A DNA stretch of 64,000 nt. Source: Chamaecrista fasciculata. Its lineage: Eukaryota > Streptophyta > Magnoliopsida > Fabales > Fabaceae. Location of the stretch: contig QANZ01004973.1 of assembly GCA_003254925.1 (NCBI GenBank), positions 295,881 through 359,880 on the forward strand. The letters run 5' to 3'. Positions 47,779 through 60,668 of the stretch are shown in pieces. The number at the start of each line of letters is the position of its first letter. The first letter of the stretch is position 1. A program made the position numbers and the translations under genes. The notes below the pieces were generated by a model. That model ran no database searches. It was not told the DNA's origin and worked only from the letters and a program-made list of their open reading frames with translations.

Positions 47779-50700
47779 ATGCTCGTTCTGCCGCCACAGC
47801 TTCCCACTCAGTTCCGTTCGGCTTCAATCCACACCCATCGTTTTCCGATCTATCGCCACCGTTATGTCTTCCTGCCGTCGCTATCCGCCGTAACCGCTTG
47901 TTCAACTTCCATCTCCGCCGATTTCCCTCTTTCTTCGTCGAGACAAACTGATTCCGACAATCTAATTGACCTCGTTTCCCTCCCAAATCCTCGTTATGAC
48001 TTCAAGCCACTCCTTCGTTTTCTCTCCGATTCATCCTCCTCCTTCGATGGCGCCATGGAGGCAGCGCCGACCACCGCGGACGGTGCTTCTCCTACTTCGC
48101 TTGACCAAACCGAGTTACAGCTCGCTGAATCTTACCGAGCAGTTCCACTACCACTCTGGCACGCGCTCCTCAAATCTCTGTGTTCTTCTTACGATTCTAT
48201 TGGCTTGGCATATGCTGTTGTTTCTTGGCTTCAGAAACACAATCTCTGCTACTCATACGAGCTGCTTTATTCGATTCTTATACACGCCCTTGGACGCTCC
48301 GAGAAACTTTATGAGGCTTTTCTGCTTTCTCAGAAACAAGCCCTTACCCCACTGACATACAACGCCTTAATTGGTGCCTGTGCTCGTAACGGTGAGCTTG
48401 AAAAGGCTCTAAATCTAATGTCCAGGATGCGTACTGATGGTTTCCAACCAGATTTTATCAATTACAGTTCCATAATTCAGTCTCTCACTCGCTCTAACAG
48501 AATAGACGCTCCCATCTTGCAGAAGCTTTATAGGGAGATTGAAAGTGATAAAATTGAGCTTGACGGGCATCTCTTGAATGATATAATCTTAGGTTTCTCC
48601 AAAGCCGGTGATCCTAACCTAGCTATGCATTTTCTAGCCATGGCTCAGGGTACTGGCTTGAGAGCCAAATCTGCAACTTTGGTTGCTGTTATATCAGCAT
48701 TGGGAAAATTAGGTAGGACTGCGGAAGCTGAAGCTCTCTTCGAGGAGATTAAAGAAGGTGGGTCGGAGCCCAGAACACGGGCTTATAATGCACTTCTTAA
48801 AGGGTATGTCAAAGCGGGTTCTTTGAAAGATGCAGAATTCATTGTGTCCGAAATGGAGAAAAGTGGAGTAATGCCGGATGAACACACTTACAGTCTCTTA
48901 ATAGATGCTTATGCTCATGCAGGCAGATGGGAAAGTTCTAGGATTGTCTTGAAAGAAATGGAAGGAAGCAATGTACAGCCTAATTCCTATGTTTACAGTA
49001 GAATTTTAGCTAGTTATCGCGACAAAGGAGAGTGGCAAAAATCGTTTCAAGTTTTGAAGGAAATGAAGAATAGTGGGGTACAACCTGATAGACATTTTTA
49101 CAATGTGATGATTGACACTTTTGGTAAATATAATTGCCTTGATCATGCAATGACAACCTTTGAGAGAATGTTATCGGAGGGGATTCGACCTGACACTGTC
49201 ACTTGGAACACACTGATAGATTGTCATTGTAAGTCAGGGCGCCGTGACACAGCTGAGGAGTTGTTCAAAGAAATGCAGGCCAGTGGGTTCTCGCCTTGCA
49301 TCACGACTTATAACATTATGATTAATTCCATGGGGCAACAAGAACGATGGGACGAAGTAGATAAATTGTTAACCAGAATGCAGAGTCAGGGACTACTACC
49401 CAATGTCGTAACCTACACAACTTTGATTGATATTTATGGAAAGTCTGGAAGGTTCAATAACGCAATAGAGTGCATGGAGGTCATGAAATCTACGGGTTTT
49501 AAACCAACGTCAACCATGTACAATGCTTTGATCAATGCCTATGCTCGAAGGGTATGTTATTGTTAGAAAGATAGATCAAAACCATTCCTGGACCAATTTC
49601 TAATAGCTTTAGTATTTTTCCTTGGATGAATTGGTTCTTGACAGTTATTACTTCTATGCTTTCTATGAATTCCATAAGCAACTACTTTTCAAATAACTGA
49701 ATGTTTACTGGCTCAATCTCATTATATATGAATATTATATTTGCACGATCAGCTATCATATTGGTTATTTGTAAATGACATTTCCACTGGGGACATTTTT
49801 GAAATACATGTGAGTTGATCTACTCTTTTCAATTTGTGAGGACTAAGATTCACCGCATCCCTGTTTTTAACTATGTATTATCGAGACCATGACATCTCAC
49901 AATTTTCCTTTTTGTACAAATTTCTACTTGTTTTGGAATGGGAGTTAGGCATTAAGCCTTGTTGCACAAGCTATCATATGAGATTGAGGAAGCCATATGT
50001 TTGTCCATAATTCTAAGTAATAACTTTGGTATGAATTTTGGCAGGGCTTGTCTGAAAAAGCCATAAATGCTTTCAGGGTGATGACATCAGAGGGTTTGAG
50101 ACCCAGTCTCTTAGCTCTGAATTCACTAATTAATGCATTTGGTGAAGATAGAAGGGATGCCGAAGCCTTTGCTGTACTTCAGTATATGAAAGAAAACGTA
50201 TGTTGCTATTTGTTTTGTCTTTGTTTTTTTGGCTAAACACTTTTAATTTTTAATCTTGTATTTCTCTTCTCGTTGTTCATTTCATCCTTGTTATGTACTT
50301 GTCCACTTGTTCAAATTTATTGCAGGACTTGGAACCTGATGTGGTTACATATACTACACTTATGAAGGCTTTGGTTCGTGTTGACAAGTTTCACAAGGTA
50401 CACAAACATTCACCTTATTATACTTTTTCTCTTCAGTTTTGTTTATCATCAAAGAATATTGCCCTTATATTCAATTTTTTGTGTGTTTGTGTATGTACGT
50501 ATATAATTGCCGTCCCTATGGTGTCTCACACAGTAAACTTGTCAATGAAATTAGCAGACTTCAAAGTTTCCCTTGTATGATTAAGTTGGAATCTAGTATT
50601 TTGTCTTTTGTTTCGCTTCCTACTCCCTTTTGTTTGCCAGAGGTTAAGCATAATTTTTATGATCCCTAATATGGGTGACTTTTCATATAATGTGCAATAG

Positions 50701-50912
50701 AAATTTAGGTAAAATCTCTATATACTTATTGGCTTCTTTGTGCCCTACTTTCAATCAACTTCACGGACAAGCTATCATGTGTTGTTTGTTTTGGGTTTCA
50801 GGTTCCAGCTGTTTATGAAGAAATGATTACATCTGGGTGCACACCAGATCGAAAAGCTAGAGAAATGCTGCGATCTGCTCTTAAATACATGAAACGGTCA
50901 CTGAAATCATAA
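47779..50912 (+). CDS. CRP1: CRP1-type chloroplast pentatricopeptide repeat protein, 4 exons
   Basis: The exons are 47779-49551, 50045-50197, 50326-50397 and 50802-50912, with consistent phase, giving 702 aa. The ATG at 47779 is the first in frame after an upstream stop. The N-terminal ~70 residues are Ser/Thr/Arg-rich like a plastid transit peptide. From about residue 190 to the end there is a continuous array of P-type PPR motifs with the usual cadence, for example [40 protein letters not shown] and [20 protein letters not shown]. There is no E, DYW or SMR domain. Length and sequence match Arabidopsis CRP1 (At5g42310, about 709 aa). CRP1 binds the psaC and petB-petD RNAs in maize and activates petA and psaC translation. 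The 3' end is convergent with the carboxypeptidase gene, about 780 bp away. Confidence 0.92.
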
Positions 50913-51691
50913 TATCAAGCATGTAAATAAAGCCAAAACATTGCCAATTTTGCTAACCTGGTCCTCTTGTTGGTCATCCCAAGGTTAGTACTAACTTACA
51001 GCCAATCTGAAGGGAATCATTCTGTTGGTATCCCCTTGATAACTTTCATGCCAAAGTGAAACCATCAGAATTGTTTCAGTTCATCCTGCTGCCTGGCATA
51101 GTGGCATATACTTACTAAAGGCTCTATTTGTCTGCCAAAATATGAATTTTGAATTGATTATCGAAGTCAGAAACAATAATATTGTTACTGATGCAATGTA
51201 GTGCTGGGCAAATCAGTTTTGATAATGCAGAATTCAGAGTAAATTGAAAGAGTGGGAAAGGACGTGGGAGTCTTATGCACCCCTTGGCCCCTCAATGGCT
51301 CAATCTGTCCATAGTTTTGCGCTTTATTTGTGTCTATATGCAGGGTTGTATTGTTGGATGAAATGTAAGTAAAACTTTATTATTTATAAAAGGTTAAGTG
51401 TTTTAAATACATTAATGCCAGTGTTGTTCCGCAATCTGTAAGTTATAGTTACGTAGAGGGCTGACTTTTCATAAACAATTTAGACAATTTAGTAAGTTAT
51501 AAAAAAAATCGTAATCACTGAAATTCCATCATAATAAGTAATAACATTATACCATTAACAATGCCTGAGTTGGGCACAATAAACAAGGACTTGTGAGGAA
51601 AGGTTAATACAAAGAGCAATTTAAGTATTTAACTAGCAACTTTAGCTCAAAATTAATTGTACAGTTTTCGCGCTGCCCCCTATATGAAATT
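50913..51691. other. Convergent 3' UTR region between CRP1 and the carboxypeptidase
   Basis: There is no credible reading frame. The region should hold both 3' UTRs. Nothing else is recognised. Confidence 0.5.
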
Positions 51692-54600
51692 TTAGAGGGG
51701 GATGGCAGAAACAATGGTTCTAGTGCATTTGCTTTTTGAAATTCTAGAACAGAACATGAACATTAGCAACACGGAAGATAACAAGAATAACCTAAAATAT
51801 GTTCTTATCTCTTGCATTCCAAATTCGAGCACTTCCATCTTCTTCCCGTATCTGTTTCTCCTCTCCATTAAATACCCATCTAAATAATCATCTATCGAAA
51901 CCCACTTATCCATCGTAGAAACAGGGGCCTTTGAACGGATCTCAGAAAGCTGGTATGGCCCCAATTGAAAAATTGTAAAAAATGCCGCAGACCAATCATT
52001 GAGGACTTTCTGAAATTCAACATGACAATTCAAAGAATTAGAGCCATTGTTCTCACATCCTTAAAAGTGAACTCTTTCTATTAAGAACTCTTAGAAGGAA
52101 GAAAAAGAGCCGTGTAAAAATGAATTTGTAAGAAATTCTGTGATTCTTGAAGAGAAGTTTGGAAGTAATATAACATACATTGTAGCCAGGAAGGTCAGTG
52201 GGATTAAACATTTTAAAACAATCTTTAGATGATGCTGTTCCATCTCCATATATCTGCAGCCGATGCAAGAGTAAGATCACCGAGTCAAATATGCTTTAGC
52301 CCAATTAAAGGAAGGGATCCAATGGACAAACCTCAAACGTGAAAGCCATGGGGACCTTCACCATGTCATACATAAAATCTGTTGCTGTTCCATGTGCTAA
52401 ATACCTGTGATTGAGAACAGAATGCCACGCAAAGCAGAACAGTTAGGCATCAATTGCTACCTCAAGACCAGCAAATTATTTTGGCCAAAAAAAATGACCA
52501 GCAAATTATAGGCATTCCAGTAATAGATCAAAGCTTGTAAACTTTTTAATCTAGATTATGAAATTTTTGGATCCATAAAAAATGGACCTGCGACTAATAA
52601 CGTTAAATTAATAAAAGCAGTAGAATATTCTCAAGCAGTCACATCCTCTTTTACAGAGTCTATTTAAGCTCAGTCCTTTTGAATTTTTCTTTTTTTATGA
52701 GCATCTCATCAGTATTTTATCCACTTTTTGGATAAGGCGTCGAATGGGGAACTTTATATTCATCTTCCCTTCCCCATCTTTGCTAGAAGCTTAGCCAGGG
52801 AGAAAAACACCACAATCAGGCAACAAATTATAAAATCATTACAAAATTTGAACTCAATGCCTCCCAAATTCTGTCTACCACCTACCAAGTTGGAGCTTTT
52901 AATAAAGGTCTGATTATTGTACCTAGTATCAACTACTAGTTATATCCTAACGTCCTATTGCCCTAAAAGCTCGCTCGATTTCAGACACCAATCTAGTATC
53001 CTTGACTAGTGGCAGCAGCTGGCAAATCAATATTTAAGGCCATGGTATCGGTCCAGTCCTCGCCCACATTTTTTATGGTTCCTAAAATGCCTTTATGCTA
53101 TTTACTCCCTGATTATTCATATGGAATCTTCAACAAGGATCAATTCATACAGGTCAAGCAACAAGATGAGTAGCAAATTATGATCCACAACTGCTATGAT
53201 GCAAATTCTTTAAAGAAAATGGTGCCCAGTCAGTTTTTTCTTTAAGGGTGATGATATTCAATGAAATGAACATAAATCACATTGAAATTATGCAGTCAGC
53301 ACCAGGTTCCAAAAATAAGTCGACTAACCCCACAGAACCGCCTCCAGACCCAATCATGCAACGATCTCGACAATGAAGATGGTTTACTTCTTTAAGGAGC
53401 AGCTTCATTCTTTGCAATGGCAATCCGTCAGGGGTTGCATTTTTATGATCATAGGGCACAAAAAGAGCCTGTAGGGAAGAGAGCAAAGAAAACAACAAAA
53501 ATATGTCAAATGAACGGCTCCAAAGCATGGACAGCAGTAAATATAAATAAAGTAATTTGATACACAAAAGAAAGAAACTACAGAGACAATCAAGAAGGGA
53601 CACCCACACTCATTCGTTCATGAAATTGAAATCAGCACAACCGAAAAAGAATTAATGCATGGTTAAAAGAATTATTATTCTATATTTTGTATATTTAATT
53701 CCAGTTGAAACTGTATTCTCCTTAGAATGAATATAAGGTTTTGAAATTTCCCGAAAAACAATAGTTTGCTAAATGGGAAGGAATGGCATCAGTCTAAGAG
53801 CACATGGTTTCTTAAATAAAGGATTACATGAAGCTCACGTTGTTCATGTTATTATGTAATATGAAACCCATGTTAGTGGGTGAATGAGACATCAAAAATA
53901 AGAAAACACAATCAGAACTGTCAGCTGGATTTCAGTTGTCATTTCCTGAGCACAGAATAGTGCCATGCCCTTATAATATTTTATCAACGTAAATAATTCA
54001 GAGGAGTTATTTCCTAAGAAACAACTGGAGACTTGGACGGACGGAATTGTAATTCAATATAACAGGAGCATATAAAATTGTTAACTGCCACTGATAGTAA
54101 ACATCAGGCAATAAGAATGTCAGCTGGTATTTGTTTCTAGTGGCATTGTTCAGCATTCAGCAAAATATCCAGAATGTATAATATAGTATGAAGCCAGAAG
54201 AGTTCTCTCAAGACTTGAATATAGATCAGATTACAAGCTTTATACTAAACCATCAAAATATAGAGCATCTTTGGAGAACATATGAATTACAGTCAGCATA
54301 AAATTTTTAAATTATGTTCGCTGCTTGAGTTATGATATGTAACAACTAACAACAGCAATAATCAAAGTTAGGTGGGGTCGACTATATGGATCAGCCAATC
54401 AGCTAACACTAATGTGTTTTGTCCTTGCACATCTCAACTTGTACTTGTTTCTAATGGCATTGTTCAGTATTCAGCAAAATATCCAGAATGTATAAAATAG
54501 TTTGAAGCCAGAAGAGTTCTCTCAACACTTGAATATAGATGTTATTACAAGCTTTATACCTAAATCATCAAAATACAGTGCATCTTTGGAGATCGGTAAA

Positions 54601-57600
54601 GCTTTTGATATGTAATACTATCTATCAGTATTGGAGAACATATGATTTACAGTCAAATGCAATTTTTAAATTATGTTCACTGCTTGAGTTATGATATGTA
54701 AATCCTGAATTAAATCACAAGAGTAAGAACTGCAGAAAATCAATTTCATTTCAAGATATGGGTGAGAAAAAAAATGAACACAACTTACCTCCATTCCTGA
54801 GTGCACATTAACCCATATATGTGGATCAAATGATATGGCAAGTTTCCGCATAATTTGAGTTTCAGGTTCACTGAATGGACCAGTTCCGGGATTCTCCTCG
54901 TATGGATCATAGTCCTATTTATTTCAGCAATAACAGAAATGAAAAAGAGCTGTTTCTTATATTTACCACGAAGTATGCCGTATTGATAATAAAGCAAGAT
55001 ATATAGAGATTTACAGAGAAATATAAATAATAATAAGCAGCGAATCAGCTGGCTAAAGCTTTGTTTAGTGCCCTTCTATATGCTATCACAACCTATGTAT
55101 AATTGACAAAGTATAGGCAGCACCGTAACAATAATAAAAAGCTATAATTTGAGGAAAGAGCCAAGAACCTTCTCCTTTTTGCCCCAATCTACACTCCAAT
55201 TCCGGTTGAGATCAACTCCTCTACCTGCCACATAATATAAACAAAAGCTTTTCAATACTTTGAACTAGCCAATTGTACCCTCTTATAACACTGAAGACAA
55301 ATGAAATACCGTTTCTCCTCTCACAGAGATCTCCAGCTTCAACAACTTTGCGGCCATTCAAGTTTTCCATTGGAACCACCTGATCAATAATTAGTATAAG
55401 CTTGGCCAAAATTTGTGTAGCAAATTTCTGTTACAGTAAAATACTAACTCCAAGCTACAACTAAAAATATAATAAAAAAAAATATTTTGTGTGGAGTAGC
55501 AAGAAATAGATAACCATGCAGATGTTTAAGTATCAATTTAAACTAAAAAAGAAATAATTAAATACATAATGTTCACAGGTAAAAATATTAGGTCTAAGAC
55601 TGATATTTGGATGAAACTTTCCTAAATTCTAAAAGGTTGTCTGATATGCCTGCTTAGCATAAAATTCAGAAGGATGGAGATAGAGTTGTGAATGCATTCA
55701 AGACAATTTAAAGTAGAATATGCTATTTTTAATAATAAAAAAAAATTGAACACTACACAATAGTCATATATCTGTGGTAATGCTTTCCGTATTGCCATTG
55801 AGAAAGAACAATAACCAATGTAGAGGACATTAGTATCATGAAATAATTCAGGTGCGTCAGACAAATATAAAAGGCAGCCAGAACAACCATTTGCCACTGT
55901 TTTCTTTCCTCTAACAGGAGAGTCAGACAAAGGCATACCACCAGGGACTTTGAACGCACACCCTTTTCTTGCTATTATTATAGGCCAATGTGCATATAAC
56001 AATGAACGATAATTGAAAACAATAATAATAATTTTTTACCTCAATGTGTACTGAAAAGTAATTGGCCACATTTACAGTAATATTTTACTTACCTTTATGA
56101 CAAGTTTGTCTAGTGTATTATTCAATGTAGCTTGATCCATGCTGGGTAGAAACTGTTCTTCACTGAGAATTGACAAAATCCTTAAAGCAAGTTCTGAGGT
56201 AATCAGCTCCCTTCCGTGCTGCCCAAAACTCTGGAAGACAAGGAATCATCTGTCAAAAACACCAGAATAACCAATTTGAGATAACTATCCCCTATGTGCC
56301 AAATTATAGCTTTCTCCTAAAATAACCACATTACTTCTCAAAATTTATTAACATATTTTCTTTTGTCTTTGGGACATTCATCAACAGTTAAACCTAGCAC
56401 ACAACGATTTGTGATATGTCCTGTACTCTTGTAATATAAAACTTTGTTACTAACACCAATAACATGAAAAACTTACAAGAAGGATCCTAAACTTTGATCT
56501 CTCATCATACTCTCTATTTCCCGTGCAATAAGTAACCACAGTGACCTCAGCACCATAGCCCTTGTTTCCAGCTTTAATTGTCTCCAACTGTTTAGAAACA
56601 TTGAATATGAGAATGTGTTACAGCATACTAATAAATGGTAAACAAGAGCTCATAAATAACCCACAGTGAGTTTATCTGGGTGACGATGGACCAAAGCATT
56701 GATCTCTTCCATCAAATGACCACTGCAGAATCCCACAAAGGTTTCAAGAAAACAAATGAGCACTTCCAATAAAGAAAAAGAGAAATGAAACTAGAGTAAG
56801 TTAGACTCAGAAGACAGCAAATGATTTTCAAGATAAACGAAGTCAGCCTTCAAAACCAAGACAAGGTAGAAGATATGCATCATAGAAAATTTAACTGAAT
56901 GAGATTATAGCTGATAAAAAGAAATATGTAGTAAAAAAATTAGGGAAGATAAATTGTAAGGTTTTTCTACAAGAAAACTAAGTGAGTGAGTGACACATTC
57001 ATGAAGAAGAAAGTGGAAAGAAAAAAACCTACATCCTAACATAACTATGCAAAATACTTTAGACAATCCTCCATCATCCTATGCATCATTGTTTTTTTCT
57101 TTTTTCAATTCCGCCTTAGAATTGTTATCCCTACTACATTAATCTTTTGTAGACGTGATCTTTTAACTACTAAGCTTACTGTAACATAAATGAGTACAAC
57201 AGGCCAGTAGGGTGTTATACTTCAAAGCTATTCTTTGAACACATGAAAGTTCATATGCCCTTTTCCATGAAAGCAGAACTGTAAATATGAGATATATTAT
57301 CTGCTACTCTGCCATCGTATCAAACAACTGAACCAGTATTTAAATGCTCACCCACTAAACTCCAGATTATTAATGCCGTGGAGGAAATTTTCAAACATAA
57401 AAAAACTCCTACAGTGAGCTTAAACCAACAGAGGAAGGATGGCATATGATGCAATCAGAATCAATACATGATTCAACAGGGAACCAATATTTATTCAGCT
57501 AAGGCTTTGCCTCATAATATAGGCATTATCACCATCATGATCTTGTACCTCCACCAGTTTTAACTGGTTAACAAGCTTTGGTATAATATAAGTTCAAATT

Positions 57601-58374
57601 GCAGGAGTATAAGTACAACTTACTTCTAAAGTTGAAAAAACCAAAGTAGATTAGGCAAGTAGACAGTGGCCATTATGGTTTGGAATTTGATGAAACTTGG
57701 CAGCTAGCCTAGTAGGTACCATGCTATGAGATAAGTCAATAAACTACAATCGCCTAGACTTATCTTAAGTTCATGTCTACACTTCATGGGATTTATAAGA
57801 TGCTCAAGTTGAGGATCAACATATTTTATTCAAATTCGTAAAACATTATAAATTACAACTACAAGTTCAGTGAGAAAATCAAAACTTTACATAGATCGTA
57901 CAAAGTCAGCAGCACATGGGAAAAATCAGTTTTCCTCCTTTATGGCCGGGTACATCAGAAAATATTGAAAAGGTTAAGTAAAGCATACTTGTTCATAATA
58001 TACTACAGATTTAATGTATTAACCTTGATTTTTCAAGCAACTAATAATCTAATGAATATGTAACATCTTCTCCACCCAATATATATATACATATACAACA
58101 GATTTATGCGTCAACATAAGAAGTTATCGAATTGAAAACTCTCCGATTCGAGTTTAGCCCAAGAAATAGATTAGCCGTGTAAAAATTTCGATGTGAGAAC
58201 ATGATGGTTCAGGAGGAGTTACCTGGAATGGTAGAGATCATAGTTGATTGGCGTGATTGAAGGTTGAGAGAGATTATTATTTTGGCCATTAACGACGACG
58301 AGAACTTGCGAACAAGCAAAGAAGCATAAGCTGATTGACAACAAACAAGATGAGAGAGAACGAAGATCTCCCAT
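51692..58374 (-). CDS. M14 zinc carboxypeptidase with C-terminal membrane anchor, 11 exons
   Basis: In coding order the exons are 58223-58374, 56665-56722, 56477-56587, 56093-56230, 55310-55379, 55169-55224, 54789-54914, 53329-53468, 52332-52404, 52179-52253 and 51692-52009. The phases agree and give 438 aa. A signal peptide is evident (LRSLSSCLLSISLCFFACSQ then VLVVVNG). The zinc ligands of family M14 are visible: H112 and E115 in FGQHGRELIT, and H233 in WVNVHSGME. Substrate-binding Asn-Arg is N183-R184 in GVDLNRNW. The catalytic Glu is E308 in AFTFEIYGDG. A hydrophobic segment near residues 404-420 (FRLFLLSSVLLMFMFC) is followed by a basic tail, indicating a type I membrane protein with its catalytic domain in the lumen or outside the cell. 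It corresponds, from memory, to Arabidopsis At5g42320. The substrate is unknown. It is distinct from SOL1, which has a transthyretin-like domain. Confidence 0.9.
52465..52508 (+). mobile_element. Micro-retroposon-like insertion in a carboxypeptidase intron
   Basis: GACCAGCAAATTAT occurs perfectly at 52465-52478 and 52495-52508 and flanks TTTGGCCAAAAAAAAT (16 bp). The insert has the GGCC core followed by A8. Confidence 0.66.
54131..54701. repeat. Intronic tandem duplication of about 210-255 bp
   Basis: 54131-54341 and 54445-54701 share TTGTTTCTAGTGGCATTGTT, ATATCCAGAATGTAT, GAAGCCAGAAGAGTTCTCTC and the closing GCTTGAGTTATGATATGTAA. The second copy has an extra ~45 bp. Identity by eye is about 85-90%, so it is not recent. 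Both lie in one intron of the carboxypeptidase gene. Confidence 0.8.
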
Positions 58375-59278
58375 ACCAAGACCAGATGTAGCAACTAAGA
58401 TTTGTTCCTTCGTTCCTCTTCTTTCATTTCATTACGATTATTACTCGGCGTGTGAATTCTTCTTCATACATGATTACATTTGGACCTGCGGAAAACAATT
58501 TATATGTATTTTAAGACGATCCGAATGACTTTTACTACAACCAGATTCAGCTTGCCTCCGATCTTTTCAAGGGTCAACTTTCTTGATGATTCGCGGTTTA
58601 TTGACGTTTCATCTCATCTGTAAGTTTTTGAATAGTAGAAAACTGAATCTCAAATTAGATTTACCATCTACTTCATTTAGCAACAGCTCGTTTTAGGTTT
58701 TCCTTACTTTTGCAATTTGCATGGTGTTAATTCGAATTTCGAAACTTATTTTTAATCAATTAATGAAATATGATACCAGTTTATGCAATCGAAATTTTGA
58801 ATATATTTTGATGCTGGATTTTGCTTGTGGAGAATATGTACCAATAAATATATTTATAAAAATTATAAACAGTTTTATTACAACAGTTAGAGCGTGTTTA
58901 TGCACAGCGTGTTTTATTAAGCGTTTGTCTTGTTTTACTCTTAACAACCGCAAAGTCAAAGATAATAAATTTCATATTCGGACAACAAATTTCATAGAAT
59001 AACATTTATATTACGTTCTCTATTAACATTTATTTGTGTCCATGCAAACAAATAAATAAAAGTTGATTTTGTTTTAATATTATTTAGTCAACTTTTGTTC
59101 AACGTGAATAAATATACAAGAATGTAAAACGGTGATCATGTAGCCATGGTCAATTTTCTAACATTCCATTAATAAAAAAAAGTCACAATTAGTATTAAAA
59201 AAATAATGTACAATGAATCACAAATAATTACAAAATGAAATCGTGAGCACATATTTTTATTACCAAACTTAATTATTA
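58375..59278. other. 5' flank of the carboxypeptidase and AT-rich DNA
   Basis: The first ~150 bp are the likely 5' UTR and promoter of the minus-strand gene. The remainder has only short AT-rich frames, which I do not support. Confidence 0.45.
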
Positions 59279-59682
59279 CTCCCTCCGTCCCTTTTTATTT
59301 GCTTCATTGCAGAACTTTTTTTGTCCCTTTTTATCTGCTTTGTTATGAAATCAAGAGGTCATCAATGAACTTTTTTACCATTTTATCCCTATTTAATATT
59401 ATAGTCATAATGGACGATTTGACTTTTGGTAGAGAATTATTTTGGGGTTATGTAGTAATCAATTGGAGTAGGTTTCATAAAAAAATTGTGAGAGTATTTA
59501 AATTAGTTGGAGGAATTTAATTTTTGAAATATGAGCATTAAATTGATGATATAATTAAGTCTAATTTAATAAGGGTAATATAGTCTTTTTATTTTAGATT
59601 TTACATTAACTTTAGTGATTTAATCATTATATTAATTTGTGTGCAACAACCTTAAAAAGCAGATAAAAAGGGACGGAGGGAG
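59279..59682. mobile_element. Stowaway (Tc1/mariner-type) MITE
   Basis: The terminal inverted repeats CTCCCTCCGTCCCTTTTTAT and ATAAAAAGGGACGGAGGGAG are the classic plant Stowaway ends. TA dinucleotides flank them at 59277-59278 and 59683-59684. The element is 404 bp and non-coding. A second copy of the subterminal motif, GTCCCTTTTTATCTGCTTTG, lies inside the left end near 59322-59342. A lone N follows the element at 59687. Confidence 0.9.
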
Positions 59683-59687
59683 TACTN

Positions 59688-60668
59688 GAGAATTTCATTT
59701 CTTTGGCCAAATGAGAAAAAAAAATAAGGGAAAATTTATAGAAAGTTCCGTTGGGACATCCCAACACTTAATTGTTGGATTTGTTTCCTTGTTTTTTATA
59801 ATCTTAAGATTTGCACAAATTTCAAGGCTATAAAAAGCAATTATAACGTGAGAGTTAGGAAAATTCAACATTCAAACTCTTTATATTTATTTTTCAACGT
59901 TAACTTCCTTATGAAAGAAATTGGATCGTCTTTAAAAGTTAACACATTTCAAAAATTGTTATATTTTCAATTTTTTTTTGATCATGAAATGAATAGTTAA
60001 TGTTTAGGATCTAATTTAATTTCATTTATTGTTGACTTTGATTGAGTAGAGAAAAAAAAATATTAAAAATAACTTGTAATTTTAAACTCGTTTTATTCAA
60101 ATTTAAAATGAGAAAAATTATTATATTTAGTAATTTGAGATCAATTTAAAAAATCATAAAAATATACTAAACCAATCTAAAACAAATAACATATTTAGGA
60201 TCAATTATAAAAAAAAACATATTTAGGACCAATTTAAAATTTATCCTATACATTTGAGACTAATTTAAGGTTTTGACCAAAAAATTGTGTTGAAAGTCGA
60301 AAGAAATGTATGATTGAGAAACCGTGAATAAAAATATACGTTACAATTTGCCTTTAATGTTTTTCCTTATAAAACGTGGAATGGGAAAACCAAAAAGATC
60401 TATTCTATCATGAGCATTCTATTCTGTTCTCACCGCCGAGCCGTCCGATCAAAAATATGACCGTTGGAGACGCTCCACATTCTATTAATCTCTATAATTC
60501 AAAATTTTCAAACCGACGTCCCTCTATTTGGTCTTCCAATAAAACCAAAAAGTAACATTCTCCAACACTATTACGCTCACTTTCTCTCTCGCTCGATCGC
60601 CTTCTTTTCTCTTCGATTCCTTCTGTTTCTCAATCAGAACCGTCTTAAAGATCTCAACAATCAACAAT
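59688..60668. other. AT-rich DNA and promoter of the downstream gene
   Basis: The stretch contains one micro-insertion candidate (60189-60234). From about 60400 the composition shifts and CT-rich leader-like sequence precedes the ATG at 60669. No TATA box stands out. Confidence 0.4.
60189..60234 (+). mobile_element. Micro-insertion candidate with 18-bp near-perfect duplication
   Basis: ACATATTTAGGATCAATT (60189-60206) and ACATATTTAGGACCAATT (60217-60234) differ once and flank ATAAAAAAAA (10 bp). The surrounding DNA has similar degenerate phrases, so local repeat slippage is an alternative. Confidence 0.4.

Noticed and set aside
47685..47951. 88-codon plus-strand frame starting before CRP1
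   Set aside because: It overlaps the CRP1 transit-peptide region in another frame and ends in stop. The frame from 47779 leads into the PPR array.
54361..54425. Possible tRNA-like or structural RNA text
   Set aside because: GGTGGGGTCGACTATATGGATC looks structured but lacks tRNA A/B box spacing and a cloverleaf. It resembles common plant intergenic text.
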